Below are positions 45,749-55,824 of a DNA stretch of 64,000 nt, piece by piece. Each line of letters begins with the position of its first letter. Position 1 is the stretch's first letter. The notes beneath the pieces were generated by a model. It worked only from the letters and a program-made list of their open reading frames with translations, made no database searches and was not told the DNA's origin. Position numbers and translations under genes: made by a program. Source of the DNA: Paraburkholderia fungorum (GTDB taxonomy: Bacteria > Pseudomonadota > Gammaproteobacteria > Burkholderiales > Burkholderiaceae); NCBI RefSeq assembly GCF_902833645.1, contig NZ_CADFGE010000002.1, positions 375,158-439,157 on the forward strand, given 5' to 3'.

Positions 45749-46148
45749 CGTACTCAACCTCCATTCGCAATGCGAATTAATTGACGTCGCCTTCTGGGCC
45801 ACAATAGCGAAGCCTGTTCGGATGGTAACGGTATGACAGGAGAATAAAAGACTGTCGGACCCAATATGAAGTATCGAAACAGACGCAGAGAATTACGACA
45901 GAATAATGTCGAAACATATCGGCGCCCAATCACGCCCGACACCGCATTGGCACAACGCCGGCTGGCTCAGCCCGCGCAACGCTATCGAACCGTCATTCGG
46001 CCTTCTCAAGGCCGCGTGCGAACTCGTTGAAGACCTTCACGCACTTTCCATAAAGTGCCTCGGCGGTATAACATCCCCGGGTGTATAGCAAACAGAAAGC
46101 ATTCGCTCCACTCCTGGAATCCGTGACGGTTTATCCATAATCAATCCG
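45749..46148. other. 400-bp divergent intergenic region (LysR / DyP)
   Basis: Should contain the divergent promoters of the LysR gene and the DyP-encapsulin operon. A poor -35/-10 candidate (TTTCCA and TATAAC, 16 bases apart) is at 46045-46072. An open frame at 45906-46088 has no ribosome binding site and is not reported as a gene. Confidence 0.5.
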
Positions 46149-47207
46149 ATGCCTAAAGACGACATCCCAGAACCGCAAGCCGTATGTAATAACATTACCC
46201 GTAGCGCGATCTTCATCGTCGCGACCCTCAAGGATGGTCAGGACCCCGCTGAACAGGTGCGTGCGTGGTGCGGCGACGTTGCCGCCCTGGTGCGCTCGGT
46301 GGGCAAGCGCGTCCCGTCCGGCAACCTGTCGTGCGTGGTCGGCTTCGGCTCCGACGTGTGGGACACGCTGTTCGGCGCGCCACGCCCGGCGGCCCTGCAT
46401 CCGTTTCGCGAATTCGGCTCGGGTGAACGCCGCGCCGTGAGCACGCCCGGGGATATCCTGCTGCACATCCGCGCGGATCAGATGGATCTCTGCTTCGAAC
46501 TCGCCACGCAACTGGCGGGACGGCTCGGCGATGCGGTCACGGTGATCGAAGAAGTGCACGGATTTCGCAACTTCGATCTGCGCAGCATGGTGGGCTTCGT
46601 CGACGGTACCGAGAATCCGGAAGGTCGCGAGGCCGTGGACTTCACGCTTATCGGCGACGAGGATCCGGAATTCGAGGCAGGCAGCTACGTCATCGTGCAG
46701 AAGTACCTGCACGACATGACCGGCTGGAACGCGCTTTCGGTCGAGACTCAGGAGCGCATTATCGGCCGCACGAAACTGTCCGATATCGAACTCGACGAAG
46801 CGGTCAAACCCACCTGTTCGCACAGCTCGCTCACCACGATCACCGAGAACGGCGAGGAAGTGAAGATCCTGCGCGACAACATGCCGTTCGGGCGCCCCGG
46901 CATGGGCGAGTTCGGCACCTACTTCATCGGCTATGCGCGTTCGCCCGAACCGATCGAGCAGATGATGGAAAACATGTTCGTCGGGCGGCCGCCGGGCAAC
47001 TACGACCGGCTGCTCGATTACAGCCGCGCGGTCACGGGCAACCTCTTCTTCGTGCCGTCGGCCAGCTTGCTCGAGGCGCTCGCGGATCGCGATCCGCAAA
47101 CTGCCGCCGTGGTCGCGCCAGCGCCCGACTCCTCTTCATCCGCAGGGCCGCGTCATGACGGCTCGCTGAATATTGGCTCTCTCAAGGGAATCTCTCAACA
47201 TGAATAA
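46149..47207 (+). CDS. DyP-type heme peroxidase with encapsulin cargo-loading peptide
   Basis: A 352-residue dye-decolorising peroxidase. The GXXDG motif is GFVDG at residues 149-153 (catalytic Asp152), the proximal heme ligand is His225 (PTCSHSSL), and the distal Arg242 lies in RDNMPFG. The ordered catalytic part ends near 315. A proline/serine linker then leads to the C-terminal peptide DGSLNIGSLKG (337-347), the known targeting motif of encapsulin cargo. It uses H2O2 to oxidise a broad range of substrates. The stop overlaps the encapsulin start by eight bases. No clear ribosome binding site. Confidence 0.95.
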   Translation: MPKDDIPEPQAVCNNITRSAIFIVATLKDGQDPAEQVRAWCGDVAALVRSVGKRVPSGNLSCVVGFGSDVWDTLFGAPRPAALHPFREFGSGERRAVSTPGDILLHIRADQMDLCFELATQLAGRLGDAVTVIEEVHGFRNFDLRSMVGFVDGTENPEGREAVDFTLIGDEDPEFEAGSYVIVQKYLHDMTGWNALSVETQERIIGRTKLSDIELDEAVKPTCSHSSLTTITENGEEVKILRDNMPFGRPGMGEFGTYFIGYARSPEPIEQMMENMFVGRPPGNYDRLLDYSRAVTGNLFFVPSASLLEALADRDPQTAAVVAPAPDSSSSAGPRHDGSLNIGSLKGISQHE

Positions 47208-48003
47208 TCTGCATCGCGAGCTTGCCCCCATCTCTCATGCCGCCTGGTCGCAGATCGAAGACGAAGTGGCTCGCACCTTCAAGCGCAGTGTTGCCGGCCG
47301 TCGAGTGGTTGACGTCAAGGGCCCTGGCGGAACCGAACTATCCGGCGTCGGCACCGGGCACCAGATCGCGATCGCCGCGCCGCAGCCGGGCGTTGTGGCG
47401 AAGCTGTCCGAGGTCAAGAGCCTTGTCGAGTTGACCGTGCCGTTCGAACTGCAGCGCGAAGCGATCGACAGCGTCTTGCGCGGCGCAAAAGATGCTGACT
47501 GGCAGCCCGCGAAGGAAGCCGCAAAAGAACTCGCCTATGCCGAAGATCGCGCGATTTTCGACGGCTACAAGGCCGCGGGTATCGGCGGCCTGCGCGAAGG
47601 CTCGTCGAACCCGGCGCTCGCACTACCGGCCGACATTGCCGCTTATCCGAACACGATCAGCAACGCGCTCGAAGAACTGCGGCTTGCCGGTGTCGACGGC
47701 CCCTATTCGGTGCTGCTTGGCGCCGACGCCTACACGGCACTCGCCGAGGCGCGCGACCAAGGCTATCCGGTCATCGAACACATCAAGCGGATTGTGAGCG
47801 GCGACGTCATCTGGGCGCCCGCGCTGGCAGGCGGCAGCGTGATCTCCACACGCGGCGGCGATTTCGAACTGCACCTCGGCGAAGAACTGTCGATCGGTTA
47901 TTCGAGCCATACCGACACGGTAGTGCGCCTCTATCTGCGCGAGACGCTGACCTTCCTCGCGCTGACGAGTGAAGCATCGGTGTCGCTGACCCAGGCCGAA
48001 TGA
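47200..48003 (+). CDS. Family 1 encapsulin shell protein
   Basis: A 267-residue shell protein with an HK97-like fold, expected to build a 60-subunit T=1 nanocompartment. Recognisable parts are the N-terminal helix (MNNLHRELAPISHAAWSQIE) and the late P- and A-domain segments (DGPYSVLLGADAYTALAEAR, VIEHIKRIVSGDVIWAPAL). The C-terminal strand (YLRETLTFLALTSEASVSL) is typical of family 1. The ATG lies inside the cargo gene, so shell and cargo are translationally coupled. The length matches family members of about 265 residues. Confidence 0.95.
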   Translation: MNNLHRELAPISHAAWSQIEDEVARTFKRSVAGRRVVDVKGPGGTELSGVGTGHQIAIAAPQPGVVAKLSEVKSLVELTVPFELQREAIDSVLRGAKDADWQPAKEAAKELAYAEDRAIFDGYKAAGIGGLREGSSNPALALPADIAAYPNTISNALEELRLAGVDGPYSVLLGADAYTALAEARDQGYPVIEHIKRIVSGDVIWAPALAGGSVISTRGGDFELHLGEELSIGYSSHTDTVVRLYLRETLTFLALTSEASVSLTQAE

Positions 48004-48028
48004 CCCAGGCCGAATGAGGCAGGCCAAA
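47987..48028. repeat. 14-bp tandem repeat at the encapsulin 3' end
   Basis: Two perfect TGACCCAGGCCGAA units, the second starting with the encapsulin stop codon, and a third degenerate unit. The first unit encodes the last residues of encapsulin (LTQAE), so a slippage event has copied the coding end beyond the stop. Confidence 0.85.
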
Positions 48029-48055
48029 TAAGGCCGCAGGAACAAGCGCCTGCCC

Positions 48056-49759
<1,704 letters not shown>

Positions 49760-50749
49760 TCAGGCCCGCAACGACGGTTTCAGAATCGCGGACACCTCAT
49801 CGTCGGGAAGTACTTCAAAGCGATTTGTCACTTCGCCGCAATCGACGTGCACTCTTTCCAGAATTTCCGACGTGTACTTTCTCAACGTCGTCACCATCGT
49901 CCGCACCCGTGGCGGCACCGGACGTTGCGCCTGCGTCAGTACATTCAGATCGAATGGCAGCACTTCGAATTCCGGCAGGATGCGAACCAGCCGCCCGTCC
50001 GCGAGCGCCTCGACGCACGCCGGTTCTTCCAGCACGCCGATGCCCGCACCCGCGAGGATCATTTCATACATGGGCCGCCAATGACTCGTCCTGATCGCAG
50101 TGCGAATCGGCATGCTCTCCACCACCGTCGCGACGTGCCTGAGCGGCAACTGATCCGTGCCGAACATGCCCTGCACCCGGATGAATGGATGCTTCACCAG
50201 TTCAGACGGCTCGGCAATCGGACCGTGCTGGCCCAGATAGCCCGGCGCGGCAACCAGCACGCGCCCAACCTGACCCAACTGGCGGGCAATGAAAGCCCCT
50301 TCGCCCAGTTGCCCAAGACGAAATGAAATGTCCACGCCCTCCGTCACCAGATCGACGATTCTGTCGTTCAGAACCAGTTCCAGTTCCAGTTGCGGATAGG
50401 TCTCACGCACCCGCGTCAACACCTCCGGCACGATCGTTTCGCCAAAGCAGTGCGGCGCCGCGATACGGATCGTGCCCTTGAGTTCCTCGCCGTCGTTCGA
50501 CACCTCGGCGACCGCCTGCTCCACGGCATGCAGGATCCGCTTGCTACGCTCGTAGAACGTAAGCCCTTCAGGCGTGCAATTGAAAGCCCGCGCGCTACGC
50601 AGCAGAAGCCGGCAGCCCAGATACTTCTCGAGCCGCTCGATGCGCTCGCTCACGGCCGGCTGACCGATATTGAGGTCTCGCGCCGCGCCGGAAATACTCT
50701 CCCGTTCAACCACTCTGACGTAAATCCGCATGGCTTCTAGCAGATTCAT
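49760..50749 (-). CDS. LysR-family regulator (right paralogue)
   Basis: A 329-residue regulator. Its helix-turn-helix (SGAARDLNIGQPAVSERIER) and most of the effector domain differ from the left LysR in only a handful of residues. It has its own normal C-terminus (ending SAILKPSLRA) and no DUF1269 extension. GGGAG lies ten bases before the ATG at 50749; an ATG three codons earlier is possible. It is divergent from the MocR gene and upstream of atpD on the same strand. Confidence 0.9.
   Translation of the reverse strand: MNLLEAMRIYVRVVERESISGAARDLNIGQPAVSERIERLEKYLGCRLLLRSARAFNCTPEGLTFYERSKRILHAVEQAVAEVSNDGEELKGTIRIAAPHCFGETIVPEVLTRVRETYPQLELELVLNDRIVDLVTEGVDISFRLGQLGEGAFIARQLGQVGRVLVAAPGYLGQHGPIAEPSELVKHPFIRVQGMFGTDQLPLRHVATVVESMPIRTAIRTSHWRPMYEMILAGAGIGVLEEPACVEALADGRLVRILPEFEVLPFDLNVLTQAQRPVPPRVRTMVTTLRKYTSEILERVHVDCGEVTNRFEVLPDDEVSAILKPSLRA
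49980..50749 (-). repeat. Right copy of 770-bp LysR direct repeat
   Basis: Counterpart of 44979-45748. The repeat pair encloses about 4.2 kb carrying the DyP, encapsulin and atpD genes. Homologous recombination between the copies would delete that segment and leave one LysR gene. Confidence 0.9.
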
Positions 50750-51022
50750 GGTGCCCATTCTCCCTGTGTACCGATTTCGCATCATCCGAATCCGTTCTTA
50801 CGCATCGCAAGGCCCCGGCGTGGGGACCTGGCAATGCGTATTCGATGGAGAACAGAGTAAGGCCGGGCAGTCGCTCGCAGAGTGCACAAATCGGACCGGC
50901 TCCGGCCAGTACAGTTCTGCTACGATCTCGGCACCAGCCGTGCGGCACAGCCACGCAAGCGCGCATCAGCCGGCGCGGAGACCGGCACGGATGCGGCGGC
51001 AAAACGCTAAGGGAATCGTCCG

Positions 51023-52450
51023 ATGAATCTCTACGAGAAGCTTGCAGACGATATCGAGAAACTGATCCGGCAAGGCGTGTACGGGCATGGCGAACGGCTG
51101 CCGTCGGTACGGCAGACCAGCCAGCAGCATCGCCTGAGCGTGACGACCGTCATCCGCGCCTATCTGCTGCTCGAAAGCCGTGGTTTGCTAACGGCGAGGC
51201 CCCAGTCGGGCTATTTCGTCAACTTCCGGGGCAACAGCGGCGAGCGGAAAGCGCTCGAGCTCCGGCCGTCGAAACCGATCCCGATTTCGTCGCCGGTCGA
51301 TGTGAGCCGCCTCGTGCTGTCCACCTTGCGCTCGATCGGTGTCGACGACGCCGTGCCGCTCGGTTCGCCCTATCCCGATGCCACGCTGTTTCCATTCGAA
51401 AAGCTCAACCGCTACGCTTACGACGCGGGCCGGGGCAAGACCCGCTGGGGCGTGACGGATGCACTTCCGCCCGGCAACGCGGCACTCATGCGCCAGATCG
51501 CGCGTCGTTACCTCGAGAACGGCATGGCGGTCGATCCGAACGAGATCGTCATCACGGTCGGCGCGACTGAGGCGATCAACCTGTGCCTCCAGGCGGTCGC
51601 GAAACCCGGCGACGTGATCGCGGTCGAGTCACCGACGTTCTACGCGATGCTCCACGCGATCGAACGGATGGGCATGAAAGCGATTGAAGTGTCGACGCAT
51701 CCGGAACACGGCATCGATATCGAGGCACTGGCCGCGATTGTGGAATCGCAGACCATCGCGGCCTGCATGATCATGCCGAACTTCCAGAATCCGCTGGGCT
51801 TTCTGATGCCCGACGAGCGCAAGCGCGAACTCGTGCAACGCCTCACGAAGTGGGACATTCCGGTCATCGAGAACGGTGTCTACAACGAATTGCACTATGA
51901 CAGCACGCACCCGAGCACGTTGAAATCCTTCGACACGAAGGGGCTGGTGCTGCACTGCGGCTCGTTCTCGAAGACCCTCACGGCAGCGTACCGGATTGGT
52001 TGGGCGCTGCCGGGCCGGTATCGCGATAAGGTCGAGAAACTCAAGTTTCTGAACACCCTGACTTCTCCGTCGATCCCGCAAATGGCGATTGCGGAATTCC
52101 TCGAGCGCGACGGCTACGAGCATCACCTGCGACGAGTCCGGAAAGCGTATGCGCAGCAGGCCAATCTGATGAAGGCCACCGTCGCGCGTTTCTTCCCCGA
52201 AGGTACGCGCATGTCCAACCCGGCCGGCGGATATGTGCTGTGGATCGAACTGCCGCCCAAGGTCGACGCCATGCGGCTTTATAAGCTCGCGCTCGATGAA
52301 GGCATCACCATCGGCCCGGGCTACATGTTCTCGGTCTCGGAGACGACCTATCGGAACTTCATCCGCCTCAATTACAGCAGCGCCTGGTCGAGCGAGATCG
52401 AACAGGCGGTGATTACCGTCGGCAAGCTGGTTGCGAGGTGCGCCCGTTAG
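51023..52450 (+). CDS. MocR-type GntR/aminotransferase regulator
   Basis: A 475-residue protein. Residues 1-75 form a GntR winged helix (GERLPSVRQTSQQHRLSVTT), and 95-470 form a fold-type I aminotransferase-like domain. The PLP-lysine region is HCGSFSKTLTAAYRIGW, and the NFQNPLGFLMPDERK segment is also preserved. MocR proteins use the PLP domain as a sensor, often of PLP or an amino acid. It is divergent from the right LysR gene. Target unknown. Confidence 0.9.
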   Translation: MNLYEKLADDIEKLIRQGVYGHGERLPSVRQTSQQHRLSVTTVIRAYLLLESRGLLTARPQSGYFVNFRGNSGERKALELRPSKPIPISSPVDVSRLVLSTLRSIGVDDAVPLGSPYPDATLFPFEKLNRYAYDAGRGKTRWGVTDALPPGNAALMRQIARRYLENGMAVDPNEIVITVGATEAINLCLQAVAKPGDVIAVESPTFYAMLHAIERMGMKAIEVSTHPEHGIDIEALAAIVESQTIAACMIMPNFQNPLGFLMPDERKRELVQRLTKWDIPVIENGVYNELHYDSTHPSTLKSFDTKGLVLHCGSFSKTLTAAYRIGWALPGRYRDKVEKLKFLNTLTSPSIPQMAIAEFLERDGYEHHLRRVRKAYAQQANLMKATVARFFPEGTRMSNPAGGYVLWIELPPKVDAMRLYKLALDEGITIGPGYMFSVSETTYRNFIRLNYSSAWSSEIEQAVITVGKLVARCAR

Positions 52451-52473
52451 CACGGGCGCGTCGATGAGCGCCG

Positions 52474-53385
52474 CTAGGTCAGTTGGTACGAGCGCAGCGG
52501 TTGCACCTCGGCGGGCAGTTCGCAGCCGCATAGTTCGAGAACCGAGCGTTCGATATTGCGGGTTATCGCATCAAGCGCCAGCGCATTCGGCGCAAGCGAA
52601 AAGGGCTCGGCGACTTCGCTGGCGATCGCTTCCAGCGCAATCAGCGTATAGGAAATGAAAACGCAGAGCAGCGGCGTGAAGAACTCCGTCGAATCCACAA
52701 GACCGAACGGCAGCAACACGCAATAGGCGTAGACGGTACGGTGCAGCAGCACGCTGTAGGCGAACGGAATCGGCGTGGATGCGATCCGTTCACAACCACC
52801 CACCGTCTTTCCCAACTCGTCGATCTGCGCGTCCAGCATCCAGAGCTTCGTGTCCGAGATCAATCCGCGGACCTGCAGATCGGCCAGATTGCGACGAACG
52901 TCGTTGAGCAGCGCAGTCGGTTTGTAGCAGGTGTGCTGCAGTGCCTCGGCTCGCGTGCGTCCGAGCAGTCGAACGAGGTCCGGCGTCGGATCGGTCCCAC
53001 GCAATTGATGCTTCAACGCGTACACGGCCGCAATCAGGGTATGGGCCATTTGCACGTTGTGCTCGCCGCGCGGCACGTAGCACAGCATCTGTGAAGTCAG
53101 CGAGCGCGCTGAGATCAGCGTGCTGCCCCAGAGATGGCGCGCCTCGTTGAAGCGCTCATAGCTTGCGTTATTGCGGAACGCGAGAAAAATCGCCAGTGCG
53201 AGGCCAAATAACGTGAACGGTGCCGTATTGAGCGGGATCTTCTCGCCGAAAATGCGCCCGTGCGTCAGCACGGCAAGACTGCTGACTGCCCCCATAAAAA
53301 CCAGTTGAGGAATAATCGACTGCAATACAGAACCATTCCAGATAAACAGCAGCCGGAACCAGTTTTGCCCTGGCCTCACAATCAT
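52474..53385 (-). CDS. Bestrophin-like anion channel
   Basis: A 303-residue membrane protein of the bestrophin/UPF0187 family. It has the conserved N-terminal helices and AFRNNASYERFNEARHLWG (residues 68-86), and late membrane segments LLPFGLVDSTEFFTPLLCVF. Bacterial members form pentameric channels. The starting ATG has a weak upstream site. It lies 37 bases downstream of cioB on the same strand and may be co-transcribed. Confidence 0.88.
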   Translation of the reverse strand: MIVRPGQNWFRLLFIWNGSVLQSIIPQLVFMGAVSSLAVLTHGRIFGEKIPLNTAPFTLFGLALAIFLAFRNNASYERFNEARHLWGSTLISARSLTSQMLCYVPRGEHNVQMAHTLIAAVYALKHQLRGTDPTPDLVRLLGRTRAEALQHTCYKPTALLNDVRRNLADLQVRGLISDTKLWMLDAQIDELGKTVGGCERIASTPIPFAYSVLLHRTVYAYCVLLPFGLVDSTEFFTPLLCVFISYTLIALEAIASEVAEPFSLAPNALALDAITRNIERSVLELCGCELPAEVQPLRSYQLT

Positions 53386-53422
53386 AACGTGCTCTTGTAA
53401 TAGTCTGACTGCGCCGTCACCC

Positions 53423-54430
53423 TCAGTGGTAGCCGGCGTCCCCTTCGCGCACCTTGCCCCGGAATACGCGGTACTGCATGACGTTGTAGACGAGAATGAC
53501 CGGCAACACGATCACCGTGCCGACCAGCGCGAACAACTGGCTCGAGTGGCTCGACGAGGCCTCCCAGATCGTCAGCGAAGGCGGCACGATGTTGGGCCAG
53601 ATGCTGATGAGCAAGCCGCTGTAACCGAGAAAGCACAGCCCGAGGGTGAGCAGAAACGGGGTGGCTTCGTGCTTCAGACGCACCGAACGGAACACGCCCC
53701 ACACGCAGGCAATCACAAGAATCGGCACCGGCAGGAACCAGCCGAGATTGCCGCTGCCGAACCAGCGATGCGCAACTGCCGGCAATCCAATCACGGTCCA
53801 GAGACTCACAATCATCATCGCGCCAAGCAGAACGCTCACGAGCGGCCGCATCAGTTCGCGCATCTTGCGCTGCAATTCGCCGTCCGTCTTCAGGATGAGC
53901 CAGCCGCAGCCGAGCGTCGCATACGTAGTCAGCACACCGATTCCGCAGAACAGGCTGAACGGCGAGAGCCAGTCGAACGGTTCACCGGCGAAGCGGCCGT
54001 CGACGATCTTGATGCCTTGCAGCAGCGAGCCCAGCACGATGCCCTGGCAGAGCCCCGCGAGCGCGGAACCGCCAATGAAAGCGAGGTCCCACGCGTGCTG
54101 GGTCCTGACGGCCTTGGCGCGCAATTCGAAGGCCGCTCCGCGAAAGATCAGACCCACCACCATCAGGATCAGCGGCAGATAGTTGGCCGGCAGCAGCGTC
54201 GAATAAACCACCGGAAACGCCCCGTATAGCCCGGCGCCGCCCAGCACAAGAAAGGTCTCGTTACCGTCCCAGACCGGTGCGATGGTATTGAGCATCACCT
54301 GCCGGTCGCCCTTCCCCTCGAAAAACGGAAACAGCAGGCCAATGCCGAGATCGAAGCCGTCCAGCATCACGTAGATGAAAACACCGAGTCCGATGATCGC
54401 GGCCCACACAACAGGAAGATCGATCTGCAT
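53423..54430 (-). CDS. cioB: Cyanide-insensitive bd-type quinol oxidase, subunit II
   Basis: A 335-residue protein with about eight TM helices and the subunit II motif LDGFDLGIG near residues 23-31. It stabilises the heme-bearing subunit I in the inner membrane and completes the terminal oxidase that reduces O2 to water. GGGGAG precedes the ATG, only four bases after the cioA stop. Confidence 0.93.
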   Translation of the reverse strand: MQIDLPVVWAAIIGLGVFIYVMLDGFDLGIGLLFPFFEGKGDRQVMLNTIAPVWDGNETFLVLGGAGLYGAFPVVYSTLLPANYLPLILMVVGLIFRGAAFELRAKAVRTQHAWDLAFIGGSALAGLCQGIVLGSLLQGIKIVDGRFAGEPFDWLSPFSLFCGIGVLTTYATLGCGWLILKTDGELQRKMRELMRPLVSVLLGAMMIVSLWTVIGLPAVAHRWFGSGNLGWFLPVPILVIACVWGVFRSVRLKHEATPFLLTLGLCFLGYSGLLISIWPNIVPPSLTIWEASSSHSSQLFALVGTVIVLPVILVYNVMQYRVFRGKVREGDAGYH

Positions 54431-54434
54431 GGCG

Positions 54435-55823
54435 TCACTCCCCTTCCAGTGCGTCGAGCGGGCGATTACGCAGCACCGGATGCCGGCGTGACTTGCTGCG
54501 CTCGAGATGCTCCTCCGGTCCGCGCTTCATCATCTTCATCATGTAGTAGAACCCCATGCCGAACACCAGGAAATACACCAGCACAAAGATCAGCAAGGAA
54601 ACGCCTGCCTGCTGGGAACCGATCGGCGACACGGAGTCCGCGGTGCGCAGCACACCGTACACGGTCCAGGGCTGGCGGCCGACCTCGGTCGTGATCCAAC
54701 CCGCCAGCAGCGCCACGATGCCGGAAGGCCCCATGCACAAAACGAAACGCTGAAACCAGCGCGTCTCATAGAGGCGGCCACGCACTCTGAGCAGCAGGCC
54801 CAGTAGCGCGGTCAACAGCATCAGCATGCCGAGACCCGCCATGACCCGGAAGGTCCAGAACACGATCGGCGAATACGGACGATCTTCGGGAGGAAACTCC
54901 TTGAGGCCGCGAATTTCTCCATTCCAGCTATGCGTCAGGATGACACTGCCCAGATGCGGGATCTGGATCGCGTATCGCGTCACCTCGGCATTCATGTCGG
55001 GCAGGCCGACCAGATTGAGCGCCGTGCCGCCTTTCTCGGTTTCCCACAGCCCTTCGATCGCGGCGATCTTGGCCGGCTGGTACTCGCGCGTATTGAGGCC
55101 GTGCGCATCGCCAACCACGATCTGTATCGGCGTCAGGAACAGCAGAATCCACAATGCCATCGAAAAGCTGCGTGTGACCGGTTTGTCGCGCCGGCCCTGC
55201 AACAGATGCCACGCGCCGCACGCGGCCACGATAAAGCCCGCGACAATGAAAGCGGCGATCGTCATATGCGCGAGGCGATACGGAAACGACGGGTTGAAAA
55301 TCACCTTGAACCAGTCGACGGGCACGATCCGGCCATTCTCGATCGCGAAACCCTGCGGCGTTTGCATAAAGCTATTCGACGCGAGAATCCAGAAGGTGGA
55401 AATGAGCGTGCCCACCGCCACCATGAGCGTGGCAAAGAAGTGCGAGCGGGGACTGACGCGTTGCCAGCCGAACAGCATGACGCCGAGAAAACCGGCTTCG
55501 AGAAAGAACGCCGTCAGCACTTCATAGGTCAGCAGCGGCCCAGTGACGTTGCCGGCAACGCTGGAGAACCCACTCCAGTTGGTGCCGAACTCGTAAGCCA
55601 TCACCACACCCGAGACCACTCCCATGCCAAAGCCGACCGCGAAGATCTTCGACCAGAACAGAAACATGTCCTTGTAGGCCGCATCACCGGTCAGCAACCA
55701 GCGCCACTCCAGCACGGCGAGAAAACTCGCCATGCCGATGCTGATCGCCGGAAAAATGATATGAAACGAAACCGTGAACGCAAATTGCAGCCTGGCGAGG
55801 TGAAACGCGTCGAAGATATCCAT
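54435..55823 (-). CDS. cioA: Cyanide-insensitive bd-type quinol oxidase, subunit I
   Basis: A 462-residue protein with nine TM helices. It has the b595 ligand His21 (FTVSFHIIFPA), the GRQPWTVYG motif and the NSFMQTPQG stretch of subunit I. The quinol loop is short, the CIO subtype. The ATG at 55823 begins the conserved MDIFDAFHLARLQFA and lies one base after the molybdoenzyme stop. This oxidase tolerates cyanide and nitric oxide and operates at low oxygen. Confidence 0.93.
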   Translation of the reverse strand: MDIFDAFHLARLQFAFTVSFHIIFPAISIGMASFLAVLEWRWLLTGDAAYKDMFLFWSKIFAVGFGMGVVSGVVMAYEFGTNWSGFSSVAGNVTGPLLTYEVLTAFFLEAGFLGVMLFGWQRVSPRSHFFATLMVAVGTLISTFWILASNSFMQTPQGFAIENGRIVPVDWFKVIFNPSFPYRLAHMTIAAFIVAGFIVAACGAWHLLQGRRDKPVTRSFSMALWILLFLTPIQIVVGDAHGLNTREYQPAKIAAIEGLWETEKGGTALNLVGLPDMNAEVTRYAIQIPHLGSVILTHSWNGEIRGLKEFPPEDRPYSPIVFWTFRVMAGLGMLMLLTALLGLLLRVRGRLYETRWFQRFVLCMGPSGIVALLAGWITTEVGRQPWTVYGVLRTADSVSPIGSQQAGVSLLIFVLVYFLVFGMGFYYMMKMMKRGPEEHLERSKSRRHPVLRNRPLDALEGE

Positions 55824-55824
55824 G

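Noticed and set aside
45906..46088. A 60-codon gene upstream of DyP
   Set aside because: No ribosome binding site and no fold-like pattern; it occupies the expected divergent promoter region.
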